Program-made: the position numbers and the translations under genes
Source: Billgrantia montanilacus
Lineage (GTDB): Bacteria > Pseudomonadota > Gammaproteobacteria > Pseudomonadales > Halomonadaceae
Direction of reading: 5' to 3'
Length of the DNA stretch: 64,000 nucleotides
Assembly (NCBI RefSeq): GCF_003336675.1
Contig: NZ_QPII01000005.1
Span: 196,776-260,775 of the forward strand
Notes under the pieces: model-generated
The model's database searches: none
Seen by the model: the letters and a program-made list of their open reading frames with translations, nothing else
Told to the model about the DNA's origin: nothing
In this document: positions 17,937 through 26,297 of the stretch, in pieces
How positions within the stretch are numbered: position 1 is the first letter of the stretch
Layout of the letters: the number at the start of each line of letters is the position of its first letter

Positions 17937-18932
17937 TTATGCGGGCTCGCTGTCGTCGCCGCTATCGTTATCCCGAGGGAGTGCTTCTGTCCCCGTCTCT
18001 GCTTCTGCTTCCGGGGCGGGAGGCGGCGGGATGTCGGCCGGCGTCTCCAGGGTCAGCCGTCCCAGCTTGCCATCGCGCAGCTCGTGGAGCAGCACCTCGG
18101 CACCGCGATGCAAGTCGACCTCGCCGCCGGCACGCAGGCCGCCGCGGCGGCTGGCGATGTCACGCAGGATGGCGTGGCCGTCGAAACCGGCCAGGGCCAG
18201 CAGGTCGACCCGCTGAGGTCCGTCGGCCTCGACCCGATCGGCATCGGGATTGGGGGCGTAGCCCGGCAGTTCGACGAGCTTGTAGCGGTTCCTGAGCGCC
18301 TCGGGGTAGCGCCTGGCCAGTTCGGCGGCGGTGACCACGGCGACATCGAAATAGTCGATGGCGGTGTCGCGAATGGCGCCAGTCGCGGCCAGCCGATAGG
18401 CGCTGGCCTGGTCCTCGATCTTCGGCCATAGCACCCCCGGCGTGTCGATCAGCGCCACCTGGCCGGTGATACGCACCTTCTGCTGGCGCTTGGTCACGGC
18501 AGGCTCGTTGCCGGTCTTGGCGATGCTGCGCCCGGCCAGGCCATTGATCAGGGTCGATTTACCCACGTTGGGGATGCCCATGACCATGACCCGAACGTCG
18601 CGGTCGGCGCGAATGTGGCCGGCCAGCTCATGGCACAGCTTGGGAATGCGCTTGAGCTCCCGGGCATTGGTCGTGGTCACGGCCAGGGCGCGGGTGTCGG
18701 GTTGGGCATCGAAGTAGGCGACCCATTCGCGGGTGCGCTCCGGGTCGGCAAGATCGGCCCGCGACAGGATCTTCAGCACCGGCGTGTGCCGGGTGAGGCT
18801 GGCCAGCATGGGGTTGGCGCTGGAGTAGGGCAGGCGGGCGTCGAGGACCTCGATCGCCACGTCGATCTCCGGCAGCGCCTCCTGGATCTGGCGGCGCGCC
18901 TTGTTCATGTGTCCCGGATACCAGCCGAGCAT
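17937..18932 (-). CDS. ylqF: YlqF/RbgA-type circularly permuted GTPase
   Basis: This is a predicted ribosome-assembly GTPase of the YlqF family. Motifs occur in the permuted order G4 (SRADLAD) - G5 - G1 (GIPNVGKSTLIN) - G3 (DTPGV), the hallmark of the family. The start at 18932 gives MLGWYPGHMNKARR, the typical YlqF N-terminus, and has GGGAG seven bases upstream; an extension to 18974 would add 14 unconvincing residues. The protein is 331 residues. The acidic, Glu/Pro-rich tail is probably disordered. It acts on the 50S subunit in relatives. Confidence 0.92.
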   Translation of the reverse strand: MLGWYPGHMNKARRQIQEALPEIDVAIEVLDARLPYSSANPMLASLTRHTPVLKILSRADLADPERTREWVAYFDAQPDTRALAVTTTNARELKRIPKLCHELAGHIRADRDVRVMVMGIPNVGKSTLINGLAGRSIAKTGNEPAVTKRQQKVRITGQVALIDTPGVLWPKIEDQASAYRLAATGAIRDTAIDYFDVAVVTAAELARRYPEALRNRYKLVELPGYAPNPDADRVEADGPQRVDLLALAGFDGHAILRDIASRRGGLRAGGEVDLHRGAEVLLHELRDGKLGRLTLETPADIPPPPAPEAEAETGTEALPRDNDSGDDSEPA

Positions 18933-19007
18933 TGCACCACTCCCGCAAACCGATAGAAAAAGGCCGCCCATCATAGCAGAAGGGCGGCCCCGGCAGTGCA
19001 GGCTAAG

Positions 19008-19168
19008 GAGCCTGTCGGACTTAACGCTGATCTACTGCGAGATCCGGTCTTTCGGCCAATTTCATTCGATCTGATTCGTTAAATAGCGGGCTATTCGCCT
19101 CATCAGATCGATAAACTTGTCTCGAAATCCAAATCTCTCGTGACGATCGGTCAAATCCGACAGGCTCC
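19008..19168. repeat. MITE-like element with near-perfect terminal inverted repeats
   Basis: The left end reads AGGAGCCTGTCGGACTT and the right end is its reverse complement with one change (AAATCCGACAGGCTCCT). About 125 bases of non-coding DNA lie between, giving a 160-bp unit. It sits between ylqF and msrB. No clear target duplication is visible. It resembles a short non-autonomous transposable element; the parent transposase is not in this window. Confidence 0.65.
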
Positions 19169-19173
19169 TAGAC

Positions 19174-19575
19174 TTACTCTCCCGGGTGGAAGCTGATCGC
19201 CACGGAGTTGATGCAGTAGCGCAGCCCGGTGGACTGCGGCGGGCCATCGGGGAAGACATGGCCCAGGTGGGCGTCGCAGTGAGAGCAGACCACCTCGGTG
19301 CGTTGCATGCCATGGGCGTCGTCCGGCTTCTCCTCGATGGCAGCCTTGCCCAGCGGCCGGTCAAAGCTTGGCCAGCCGCAGCCGGCGTCGAACTTGTGTT
19401 CATTCTCGAACAGCGGTGCGTTACAACAGACACAGTGGTAGATGCCGTGCTCATCGCTGACCTGATGGTCGCCGGAAAAGGGTGGCTCCGTGCCTTTCTC
19501 CCGGGTCACGCGGTACTGCTCCGGGCTGAGCTGTGCACGCCATTCGGCTTTGCTTTTCTCGATCTTTCTGCGCAT
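19174..19575 (-). CDS. msrB: Peptide-methionine (R)-S-oxide reductase MsrB
   Basis: This enzyme repairs methionine-R-sulfoxide in proteins. The 133-residue product has both zinc-binding CxxC pairs ([10 protein letters not shown] and [14 protein letters not shown]), the GCGWPSF motif and the catalytic-cysteine segment GLRYCINS near the C-terminus. The start at 19575 gives the typical MsrB opening [28 protein letters not shown]. The MITE-like element lies immediately downstream. It is divergent from the tRNA cluster. Confidence 0.96.
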   Translation of the reverse strand: MRRKIEKSKAEWRAQLSPEQYRVTREKGTEPPFSGDHQVSDEHGIYHCVCCNAPLFENEHKFDAGCGWPSFDRPLGKAAIEEKPDDAHGMQRTEVVCSHCDAHLGHVFPDGPPQSTGLRYCINSVAISFHPGE

Positions 19576-19701
19576 GGCATCTCTCCTCCTGGGGTGCGGT
19601 GCATTCCATCATGCCATCCATTTCGGGTCTGGCCAGCATGTCTCCCATGAGACAACGGATGGGCCTGCGGTTTCCATCCCCGGGGCGTTCAAGGTCGACG
19701 G

Positions 19702-19730
19702 TTGACAGCCCCGAGGTGCTTGAGTAAGAT
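19702..19730 (+). promoter_or_regulatory. Sigma-70 promoter of the Glu/Gly tRNA cluster
   Basis: A consensus TTGACA at 19702-19707, a 17-base spacer and TAAGAT at 19725-19730 sit 31 bases before the first tRNA-Glu. It is the best promoter match I found in the window and fits strong stable-RNA transcription. Confidence 0.85.
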
Positions 19731-19761
19731 TCGCGCCACCTCGTTGAAGCGAGACGGCTGC

Positions 19762-19837
19762 GTCCCATTCGTCTAGTGGTCCAGGACACCGCCCTTTCAC
19801 GGCGGGAACAGGGGTTCGAACCCCCTATGGGACGCCA
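19762..19837 (+). tRNA. tRNA-Glu (anticodon TTC), copy 1
   Basis: A full cloverleaf: acceptor GTCCCAT pairs with ATGGGAC, the anticodon loop is CCTTTCACGG, the T-arm is GGGGTTCGAACCCC, and CCA is encoded. First of three copies alternating with tRNA-Gly. Confidence 0.97.
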
Positions 19838-19861
19838 CTCGTTTTCTTCAGGTGCCGGTGT

Positions 19862-19936
19862 GCGGGAATAGCTCAGTGGTAGAGCATCGCCTTGCCAAGG
19901 CGAGGGTCGGGAGTTCGAATCTCCTTTCCCGCTCCA
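19862..19936 (+). tRNA. tRNA-Gly (anticodon GCC), copy 1
   Basis: A cloverleaf with acceptor GCGGGAA / TTCCCGC, anticodon loop CTTGCCAAG, T-loop GTTCGAATC and encoded CCA. It lies 24 bases after tRNA-Glu copy 1. Confidence 0.97.
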
Positions 19937-19962
19937 AATCCTGCTTCGGCAGGTGAGCAGGT

Positions 19963-20019
19963 CAAGGTGAGGGTCGTGAGCTGGTGCGCCAGCCCGGTCG
20001 AATCTCCTTTCCCGCTCCA
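19963..20019 (+). pseudogene. Broken tRNA-Gly fragment
   Basis: This holds the anticodon-stem/variable part (CAAGGTGAGGGTCGTGAG) and the 3' end (TCGAATCTCCTTTCCCGCTC plus CA) of the neighbouring tRNA-Gly. The 5' half is missing and a foreign stretch (CTGGTGCGCCAGCCCGG) replaces the T-stem, so it cannot fold as a tRNA. It is probably the scar of unequal recombination in the repeat array. It may still form a hairpin inside the precursor transcript. Confidence 0.8.
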
Positions 20020-20038
20020 GTTTTTTGGAAGTCATTGC

Positions 20039-20114
20039 GTCCCATTCGTCTAGTGGTCCAGGACACCGCCCTTTCACGGCGGGAACAGGGGTTCGAACCC
20101 CCTATGGGACGCCA
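20039..20114 (+). tRNA. tRNA-Glu (TTC), copy 2
   Basis: Identical over its length to the first tRNA-Glu, with encoded CCA. Confidence 0.97.
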
Positions 20115-20156
20115 CTCTTCCAGTATGCGTTACCGATAGCATAGACTGTCAGACAA

Positions 20157-20231
20157 GCGGGAATAGCTCAGTGGTAGAGCATCGCCTTGCCAAGGCGAGG
20201 GTCGGGAGTTCGAATCTCCTTTCCCGCTCCA
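20157..20231 (+). tRNA. tRNA-Gly (GCC), copy 2
   Basis: Identical over its length to the first tRNA-Gly, with encoded CCA. Confidence 0.97.
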
Positions 20232-20236
20232 GATCA

Positions 20237-20312
20237 GTCCCATTCGTCTAGTGGCCTAGGACACCGCCCTTTCACGGCGGGAACAGGGGTTCGAACCCCC
20301 TATGGGACGCCA
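20237..20312 (+). tRNA. tRNA-Glu (TTC), copy 3
   Basis: Same as copies 1 and 2 except in the D-loop, where GGTCCAGG is replaced by GGCCTAGG. It begins five bases after tRNA-Gly copy 2. Confidence 0.96.
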
Positions 20313-20343
20313 GTCAGTCTGATCTATCCAGGCGGTTCAATAA

Positions 20344-20418
20344 GCGGGAATAGCTCAGTGGTAGAGCATCGCCTTGCCAAGGCGAGGGTCGGGAGTTCGA
20401 ATCTCCTTTCCCGCTCCA
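20344..20418 (+). tRNA. tRNA-Gly (GCC), copy 3
   Basis: Identical to the other intact tRNA-Gly copies; last member of the cluster, with encoded CCA. Confidence 0.97.
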
Positions 20419-20571
20419 GTTTCTTTGTCCCCCCCAATAATTTGATCACCTTGCTCATGGGCGAGGGCTTCTGCGTTTTTCCCGGTCGCGACTTGAAAAA
20501 ATGCTTCGCGCCCTAATGTCTTGAACTCGCTTTCTGTCTCAACACAAGCTATCCCAACGCAAGGATGTCTC

Positions 20572-21534
20572 ATGGCCGAACCGGCGCTGTCGATCCGTGG
20601 CCTGACCAAGGTCTATGGCAACGGCTTTCACGCCCTGAAGGGCATCGATCTCGACGTCGAGCAGGGCGATTTCTTTGCCATGCTGGGCCCCAACGGCGCC
20701 GGCAAGTCCACGACCCTAGGCATCGTCTGTTCGCTGGTGCAGAAAAGCGCCGGCAAGGTGTCTGTCTTCGGTATCGACATCGACCGAGACTTCGCGAAGG
20801 CCAAGTACCACATGGGCGTGGTGCCGCAGGAGTTCAACTTCAACCAGTTCGAGCAGGTAACCGACATCGTGCTGGCACAGGCGGGCTACTTCGGTATGTC
20901 GCGTCGCGAGGCTCTGCCCAGGGCCGAGCGGCTGCTCCGGGATCTGGGGCTTTGGGACAAGCGTAACGGCAACGCCCGCATGCTCTCCGGTGGCATGAAG
21001 CGCCGACTGATGATCGCCCGTGCGTTGATGCATCGGCCCAAGCTGCTCATTCTCGATGAGCCCACCGCCGGCGTCGACATCGAACTGCGTCGCAGCATGT
21101 GGGAGTACCTGCGTCGCATCAATCGCGAAGAGGGCACGACAATCATCCTGACCACCCACTATCTCGAGGAAGCGGAGAGCCTCTGCCGTAACGTGGCGAT
21201 CATCAATCACGGTGAAATCATCCGCAACACCAGTGTGCGTGGGCTGCTCGCCGAACTCGATACCGAGACCTTCCTGCTCGACCTGGCCCACCCGGTGGAC
21301 GAGGCACCGGATATCGATGGCTTCGAGGTGCGCCAGGTGGATGCCGCCCAGCTGGCTGTCGCGGTCCATCGTGGCCAGCGGCTGAACGATATCTTCACCG
21401 CGTTGAGTGAGCGAGGCATTCAGGTGGTCTCAATGCGCAACCGTGCCAACCGGCTCGAGGAGATGTTCGTTACCATGGTCGAGCAGGGCAACGAGGAAAA
21501 GGCCGAAGCCGAGCGCGTGGGGGCACGTTCATGA
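20572..21534 (+). CDS. yadG: ABC-2 type exporter, ATP-binding subunit (YadG-like)
   Basis: This is the ATPase half of an ABC-2 exporter; the substrate is unknown. The 320-residue product has Walker [11 protein letters not shown], signature LSGGMKRRLMIARAL, Walker B LLILDEPTAGVD and the switch histidine in ILTTHYLEEAE. An in-frame upstream extension to 20521 is possible, but ATG 20572 has AAGGA at a normal distance and matches the family start. Its last codons overlap the permease start (ATGA), so the two are coupled. Overall it is most like E. coli YadG. Confidence 0.92.
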   Translation: MAEPALSIRGLTKVYGNGFHALKGIDLDVEQGDFFAMLGPNGAGKSTTLGIVCSLVQKSAGKVSVFGIDIDRDFAKAKYHMGVVPQEFNFNQFEQVTDIVLAQAGYFGMSRREALPRAERLLRDLGLWDKRNGNARMLSGGMKRRLMIARALMHRPKLLILDEPTAGVDIELRRSMWEYLRRINREEGTTIILTTHYLEEAESLCRNVAIINHGEIIRNTSVRGLLAELDTETFLLDLAHPVDEAPDIDGFEVRQVDAAQLAVAVHRGQRLNDIFTALSERGIQVVSMRNRANRLEEMFVTMVEQGNEEKAEAERVGARS

Positions 21535-22304
21535 ATCCGTCCCAGACCGCCATCGCCCTGTGGACCCTGGTGCACAAGGAGATCAAGCGCTTCACGAGGA
21601 TCTGGCCGCAGACGCTGTTGCCTCCCTCGATCACCATGACCATGTACTTCATCATCTTCGGCAACCTGATCGGGTCGCGCATTGGCGAGATGGATGGCTT
21701 CAGCTACATGGACTTCATCGTCCCCGGGCTGATCATGATGGCGGTGATCACCAACAGCTACTCCAACGTGGCATCGAGCTTCTTCTCGAACAAGTTCCAG
21801 CGCTCCATCGAGGAGATGATGGTCTCGCCCATGCCCAACTGGGTGATCCTGGCCGGCTTCGTGTTCGGCGGCATGGCGCGCGGGCTGGGGGTGGGGCTGA
21901 TCGTCACCATCGTGTCGCTCTTCTTCACCCGCATCAGCGTGGCACACCCGATCCTGACTGTCGGGGTGGTGGTGCTGACCGCCGCGCTTTTCTCCATCGG
22001 CGGCTTCATCAATGCGCTGCTGGGCAAGAAGTTCGACGACATCTCGATCGTGCCGACCTTTATCCTGACACCGCTGACCTACCTGGGCGGGGTCTTCTAC
22101 TCGATCTCGCTGCTGCCGACCTTCTGGCAGGGGGTATCGATGCTCAACCCGATTCTGTATATGGTCAACGTGTTCCGCTATGGCTTCCTGGGTGTCTCCG
22201 ACATCCCGGTGGGCTGGGCGCTGGCCGCTATCGTCACCTTCATCGTGGTGCTGTTCGGCATCGCCCTGTGGATGCTGGAAAGTGGCAAAGGAATTCGCAG
22301 CTGA
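21531..22304 (+). CDS. yadH: ABC-2 type exporter, permease subunit (YadH-like)
   Basis: This 257-residue integral membrane protein has about six hydrophobic segments and the ABC-2 permease pattern, including LGGVFYSISLLPTFWQ near residue 180 and LNPILYMVN. It overlaps the ATPase gene by four bases and its own stop overlaps the queF start, making a three-gene overlapping cluster. The transported substrate cannot be read from sequence. Confidence 0.92.
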   Translation: MNPSQTAIALWTLVHKEIKRFTRIWPQTLLPPSITMTMYFIIFGNLIGSRIGEMDGFSYMDFIVPGLIMMAVITNSYSNVASSFFSNKFQRSIEEMMVSPMPNWVILAGFVFGGMARGLGVGLIVTIVSLFFTRISVAHPILTVGVVVLTAALFSIGGFINALLGKKFDDISIVPTFILTPLTYLGGVFYSISLLPTFWQGVSMLNPILYMVNVFRYGFLGVSDIPVGWALAAIVTFIVVLFGIALWMLESGKGIRS

Positions 22305-23140
22305 TGACACATCATCGTCCCGACACTCTCGAGCATGCCCCCTTGGGGCGTGAATCCGCCTACCCGGAGCACTACGACGCCGGGCTGCTCTATCCCATCG
22401 CACGCGTCGCCAACCGTGCGCCGCTGGGCATCGAGGAGGGCAGCCTGCCCTTCGTCGGCGAGGACGAGTGGCATGCCTTCGAGGTGAGCTGGCTCAACGG
22501 GCGCGGTAAACCGATCGTCGCCGTGGCGCGCTTCCGCCTGCCGGCAGACTCGCCGAACCTGATCGAGTCCAAGTCCTGGAAGCTCTACCTCAACGGCTTC
22601 AATCAGACCCGCTTCGACAATCGCGAACGGGTGATCGACACCCTGGTCGCTGACCTTTCCGCCGCCGCGGGCGCCCCGGTTTCCGTCGAACTGTTCGGTG
22701 TCGACGACGACGCCCTTGCCGTACAGCGCCTGCCGGGCGAGTGCCTCGACGAGCTGGATATCGAGATAGCCGATTACACGCCCAGTGCCGAGCACCTGCA
22801 GGTGGCAGAGGAGGTCGTCGAGGAGACGCTATACTCGCATTTGCTCAAGTCCAACTGCCCGGTGACCGGCCAACCTGACTGGGGCAGTGTGCTGATCCGC
22901 TATCGTGGACCGAAGCTCGACCGTGAAGGCCTGCTGCGCTACCTGATCGGCTACCGCCAGCACCAGGATTTCCACGAACACTGCGTCGAGCACATCTTTA
23001 CCGACCTGATGGCCCGGGCGCGCCCCGAGCGGCTGCTGGTGCTGGCGCGCTACGTGCGTCGCGGCGGGCTGGATATCTCTCCCTGGCGCGCCACCCCCGG
23101 CGAGAGGCCGCCCGAGCCGCTGCGGCTGGCACGACAATAG
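22304..23140 (+). CDS. queF: NADPH-dependent 7-cyano-7-deazaguanine reductase QueF
   Basis: QueF reduces preQ0 to preQ1 in queuosine synthesis. The 278-residue protein is the long, two-domain type found in gammaproteobacteria. It has the NADPH/substrate motif ESKSWKLYLNGFNQTRF and the catalytic-cysteine segment SNCPVTGQPDWGS, plus the ERLLVLARYVRRGGLDISP tail. ATG 22304 overlaps the permease stop TGA by one base. The same frame is open further upstream, but that part is a shadow of the ABC genes. Confidence 0.95.
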   Translation: MTHHRPDTLEHAPLGRESAYPEHYDAGLLYPIARVANRAPLGIEEGSLPFVGEDEWHAFEVSWLNGRGKPIVAVARFRLPADSPNLIESKSWKLYLNGFNQTRFDNRERVIDTLVADLSAAAGAPVSVELFGVDDDALAVQRLPGECLDELDIEIADYTPSAEHLQVAEEVVEETLYSHLLKSNCPVTGQPDWGSVLIRYRGPKLDREGLLRYLIGYRQHQDFHEHCVEHIFTDLMARARPERLLVLARYVRRGGLDISPWRATPGERPPEPLRLARQ

Positions 23141-23212
23141 CGGCTTGGGTAAAGTGCTCAGGATTCTAATCGTCAACCAACGGGGCCATGCGCCACCGAT
23201 GAGGAGAACATC

Positions 23213-23773
23213 ATGGACGCGATGACGCTGCTGCATGAACGCAGCTCCATGGGCAAGCTCATGGGGCCGCCGCCTGGCCCCGAGCAACTCGAAGCGATCT
23301 ACCGGGCCGCGCTGCGGGCACCCGACCACAAGGAGCTGCGGCCCTGGCGCTTCATCGAGTTTTCGGGAGAAGGGCTCGACCGCCTGGGCGAGCTGTTCGC
23401 CGAAGCCGAGTTCCGCGAGGACCCGGATGTCGGCGACGCGGCCCTGGATGCCGTGCGCAAGAAGCCGCATCGGGCCCCCATGATCATTGCCGTGGTCGCG
23501 AAGGTGACACCGGATATACCCAAGGTGCCGAAGATCGAGCAGGTGGTCTCGGCCGGCTGTGCCGGCCATGGCATCCTGCTGGCGGCCCACGCCCTGGGGC
23601 TGGGGGCCATGTGGCGCAGTGGCAAGTATGCCTTCGACCCCACCGTGCGCAAAGGCCTCGGCCTGGAAGAGGAGGATGAGCTGATCGCCTTTATCTACCT
23701 GGGTCAGTTGGCCGGGCGCCACAGGCCCGTTCCCGAGCACCGCCTCAGCGACTTCGTCGAACGCTGGACCTGA
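23213..23773 (+). CDS. Nitroreductase family protein (YdjA-like)
   Basis: This FMN-dependent nitroreductase-fold protein is 186 residues. The N-terminal FMN-phosphate pattern (RSSMGKLMGPPP) and AALRAPDHKELRPWRFI are typical of the short YdjA subgroup. GLGAMWRSGKYAFDPTVRKGLG lies in the second FMN-contact half. It starts 73 bases after queF with a GAGGAG-type ribosome site. The physiological substrate is unknown. The thioesterase-like gene follows after four bases. Confidence 0.88.
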   Translation: MDAMTLLHERSSMGKLMGPPPGPEQLEAIYRAALRAPDHKELRPWRFIEFSGEGLDRLGELFAEAEFREDPDVGDAALDAVRKKPHRAPMIIAVVAKVTPDIPKVPKIEQVVSAGCAGHGILLAAHALGLGAMWRSGKYAFDPTVRKGLGLEEEDELIAFIYLGQLAGRHRPVPEHRLSDFVERWT

Positions 23774-23777
23774 ACCC

Positions 23778-24281
23778 ATGCGCGAAATCGGTATTCCCCA
23801 CCCGCGCCTGCCGCTGCCCGAACCCGGCCAGCGAGACGACCCGCAGGCCTTCCTTGCCTGGCTCAGTGATGCGATCCCCATGGTCGAGCACCTGGGCATT
23901 CGCGAGATGTGTTGGGAGGGGGAGCAGCTGGTGTGGGTGCTCTCGCTGGCACCCAACCTCAACGACAAGGGCACCGGCTTCGGTGGGGGCCTGACCGCCC
24001 AATCCACGCTGCTGGGCTGGTGCTGGACCACGCTCTGGCTACGCGAGCATGGGCTTGCCCGCGACGTCGTGGTGGCCGAGGCCACACAGCGCTTCCTGGC
24101 GCCGGTAACCGGCGATTACCGGATGACCTGCACTCCTGAATCGGCGAAAGGGCCCGACAGCCTGGCGGCGCAGTTGCAGAGCCGTGGGCGAGGGCGGATC
24201 AGTCTGATCCAGCAGCTCTGGTGCGGCGACACGCTCTGCCTGGAAGCGCATGGCAACTACGCCGTGCTGCCCGTCGCCTGA
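23778..24281 (+). CDS. Hot-dog fold thioesterase-like protein (YiiD C-terminal type)
   Basis: This 167-residue protein resembles the C-terminal putative thioesterase domain of YiiD: an N-terminal helix (PQAFLAWLSDAIPMVEHLGI), then LAPNLNDKGTGFGGGL, where the Asn/Asp and Gly-rich turn cap the hot-dog helix, and AEATQRFLAPVTGDY. Its coupling to the nitroreductase (four-base gap) suggests an operon. The substrate is unknown. This is the last core gene before the island. Confidence 0.82.
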   Translation: MREIGIPHPRLPLPEPGQRDDPQAFLAWLSDAIPMVEHLGIREMCWEGEQLVWVLSLAPNLNDKGTGFGGGLTAQSTLLGWCWTTLWLREHGLARDVVVAEATQRFLAPVTGDYRMTCTPESAKGPDSLAAQLQSRGRGRISLIQQLWCGDTLCLEAHGNYAVLPVA

Positions 24282-24304
24282 ACCGGGGAAAGCCGAAAAC
24301 CGGC

Positions 24305-24333
24305 TTGCAAACGCGCACTTAAGCCGTTAGTAT
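24305..24333 (+). promoter_or_regulatory. Probable promoter of tRNA-Ser(GGA)
   Basis: TTGCAA at 24305-24310, a 17-base spacer and TAGTAT at 24328-24333 lie 53 bases before the tRNA. Both hexamers are near consensus. Confidence 0.65.
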
Positions 24334-24386
24334 TTGCGCCGTTCTGACGTACAAGGCGCAGCCGAAGGGCGTAAGGACCGCAATGT

Positions 24387-24474
24387 GGAGGGGTGTCCGA
24401 GTGGTCGAAGGAGCACGCCTGGAAAGTGTGTAAGTCGAAAGGCTTCGAGGGTTCGAATCCCTCCCCCTCCGCCA
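24387..24474 (+). tRNA. tRNA-Ser (anticodon GGA), island integration site
   Basis: An 88-base class II tRNA with acceptor GGAGGGG / CCCCTCC, long variable arm, anticodon GGA in CTGGAAAG and encoded CCA. Its 3' end is the start of the island's left attachment repeat. The tRNA is intact because the element restores the 3' end on integration. Confidence 0.96.
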
Positions 24475-24515
24475 CGAATATCGAATAAGCCGCTGATTTC
24501 AGCGGCTTTTTCTTT
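24461..24515 (+). repeat. Island left attachment site (attL)
   Basis: A 55-base direct repeat of 58694-58748 with one mismatch (A/T after the shared TATCGA). It covers the last 14 bases of tRNA-Ser and a downstream hairpin (AGCCGCTGA / TCAGCGGCT with a T-run), which is the tRNA terminator. The identical far copy sits next to the integrase, so the pair marks the island ends. Confidence 0.9.
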
Positions 24516-24528
24516 GTCTGCGAGTTTT

Positions 24529-24550
24529 TGACCCACACTTTGACCCACAC
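24529..24550 (+). promoter_or_regulatory. Putative integrase arm-type sites, left end
   Basis: Two tandem TGACCCACAC repeats separated by TT lie 14 bases inside the left attachment repeat. The identical 22-base unit occurs at 58552-58573 beside the integrase, as expected for arm sites that one recombinase binds at both ends. Binding is inferred. Confidence 0.6.
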
Positions 24551-25001
24551 CTTAGGCTTGGTTTCCACTGGTACGCGCAGGATGCCTTTGGACTGCTTGC
24601 CTCATTTTACGCCTACTCGATTCTCCTCCTGGTTCAGCCTCTGCTCAAGTTGAATGGTCATTTCCTAATCTAGGCATGACAGCAGCTCAGGCTTTCGGTA
24701 CCGTTATCCTAGTGTTTTAAGCAGCAGGAATTGTGGGGTGCCCGGTGATTTCAACTTGCGATTCGACTACATCCTCACAGAAGGCACCGTGGCTTAGACA
24801 TTGGGGTTCTGAGGTTCAGGCCGGCCTGCAGAGGCGATCCTCACCCCCGAAATCATTTTCTTGCTACTCGTTCACTGCGAACGGCGCGGGTCGCTTGTGG
24901 CGCCTGGCTGCTGATCAGCAATTAACTGCGTTATGAGAAGAACTCATGCTGAAGGTGATGGCCCTTAGGGCCACGACTAAACGGCACCCTCGGAGATAAA
25001 C
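24551..25001. other. Island left-end non-coding region
   Basis: No convincing gene is present. The first 60 bases resemble the DNA just outside the right attachment site (58749-58810). The rest (about 24620-24990) is mixed-composition DNA that probably holds the promoter of the GTPase/CHAT operon; I see no clear -35/-10 pair. Short frames here lack ribosome sites. Confidence 0.5.
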
Positions 25002-26297
25002 ATGCTTCAAGACCTCTTGAATTTAGGGCTTGTCGACATCGGATCGGACGACTCGAGATTCGCGAAGATGGAGTCGGCATCAACGAAGCTCTTGAAGCAG
25101 TTCGAGGAGTCGCCGCCGCTTATGATCACCGCGACCCTTGTCTCCCTGGACGAGAATGTCGATGAGGATACCCCGTTCCTCGAGCTTGTCGAAGGTCTTG
25201 TCATCGAAGAATGGAATACGCTCCGCAACACGCACGTCAACCGCCCGCGTGAGCTGCTTCGTTCGATCACCATCTCGGCTCTGGCCGCGGCGACCGACAA
25301 GAACCCGGAGCGAAGCGCCATCGTCTGGAACACTGCCGCGTCTAGGCTGATTCACGACCAGACGAGCCTTGGGAAAGCGGCGGACCTGCTCAAGCAGTGC
25401 TTTGAGAGGGTGTTCTCAACCGCAGAAAGCGAAGCGCTGCGACGAACCGGAATGCTTGAGGTGGCGCAGCCTCTTCGTAGACGCAAAAAGAGCACGGGGT
25501 CTACGCCCGAGGCTCCAACGCTGACCGGGTCTATCGAGAGCAACGAAGTGCTGCAGGAGGTCGCTCGAGCTGCGGGTCCACAGTTCCCTCAGGGGCAGGC
25601 TCTCAATAACGCTAACCCCCACTGGTCGAACCAAGCGCAGCAATGGTCGTATGAGTTCACACCCCGAATGACTGAGGCGCTCGTCAAAGCAGTCAACCTA
25701 GGCACCTCTCGACTTGCTGAGTCAATTGCTGCAGACATCGCGGCGCACATCGCGTCCATGGAGGAGCACCTGCGAAAGCAATTGGGGCAGGTAGAATCCC
25801 TTCAGTCCAAACTGGCAGAGTCCGAGGTGGCCGGCCGCATGCGCCTTGATGTTCTCTGGTGGTCACAGGCGCGCTACTCCCCATCCCAGAATGCCTCATA
25901 CTCAGTGCTCCCCACGTCAACTGCCGCCATTGCCGCTGCCGTAGACCTAACCGCGATGGTCCCCGCCCTTGCACCTGCAAGCGTCACCCACGTGTTGGGA
26001 GAGACAATGGCAGCTTGCACGCGGAGCGAGCGTCTGAGCTTGCTGGACCATCTCAAGAAGCTAAACGAGTCGCCGCCGCATGGCTTCGAAGAGCTTCTTC
26101 CAGCAGGGGTTACGAACACAGCTCGCGTGCCGCTGCTTGAGATCGCCGCTGAGGTTGTAGGAGGGAGCAGTGTCTCCGAGGACGACCTTAGGTCGAGAGC
26201 CGGCGTGGATCCTGAGCTGATGCTGGAGCCCGCCGAGTTGGCAATGTGGCTGTTCCGCGAACTTCAGGCCCGACGCATCGTGGAGGACACTGCTTGA
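25002..26297 (+). CDS. GASH-like all-helical protein of a GTPase-associated system
   Basis: This 431-residue, mostly helical protein has no enzyme motif. Its N-terminal part (LLNLGLVDIGSDDSRFAKME, later LLRSITISALAAATDKNPER and IVWNTAASRL) fits my memory of the GASH (GTPase-associated system helical) domain from predicted NTP-dependent conflict systems. A Lys/Arg-rich linker near 155-165 precedes a second helical half with a coiled-coil-like stretch (ASMEEHLRKQLGQVESLQSK, about 250-270). ATG 25002 has GGAG six bases upstream. The next gene begins inside its stop codon. It is probably the scaffold or sensor of the complex; that role is inferred. Confidence 0.75.
   Translation: MLQDLLNLGLVDIGSDDSRFAKMESASTKLLKQFEESPPLMITATLVSLDENVDEDTPFLELVEGLVIEEWNTLRNTHVNRPRELLRSITISALAAATDKNPERSAIVWNTAASRLIHDQTSLGKAADLLKQCFERVFSTAESEALRRTGMLEVAQPLRRRKKSTGSTPEAPTLTGSIESNEVLQEVARAAGPQFPQGQALNNANPHWSNQAQQWSYEFTPRMTEALVKAVNLGTSRLAESIAADIAAHIASMEEHLRKQLGQVESLQSKLAESEVAGRMRLDVLWWSQARYSPSQNASYSVLPTSTAAIAAAVDLTAMVPALAPASVTHVLGETMAACTRSERLSLLDHLKKLNESPPHGFEELLPAGVTNTARVPLLEIAAEVVGGSSVSEDDLRSRAGVDPELMLEPAELAMWLFRELQARRIVEDTA

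Noticed and set aside
21407-22303. In-frame upstream extension of queF
   Set aside because: This stretch is another frame of the ABC exporter genes; the QueF N-terminus begins at 22304.
24257-24568. Frames antisense to tRNA-Ser, including one reading MGQSVGQ
   Set aside because: They run through the tRNA and its terminator. The MGQSVGQ-like start is only the translation of the arm-site repeat, also seen before the integrase.
24733-24936. Possible small gene at the island left end
   Set aside because: No ribosome site, no recognisable sequence, and composition typical of non-coding DNA.
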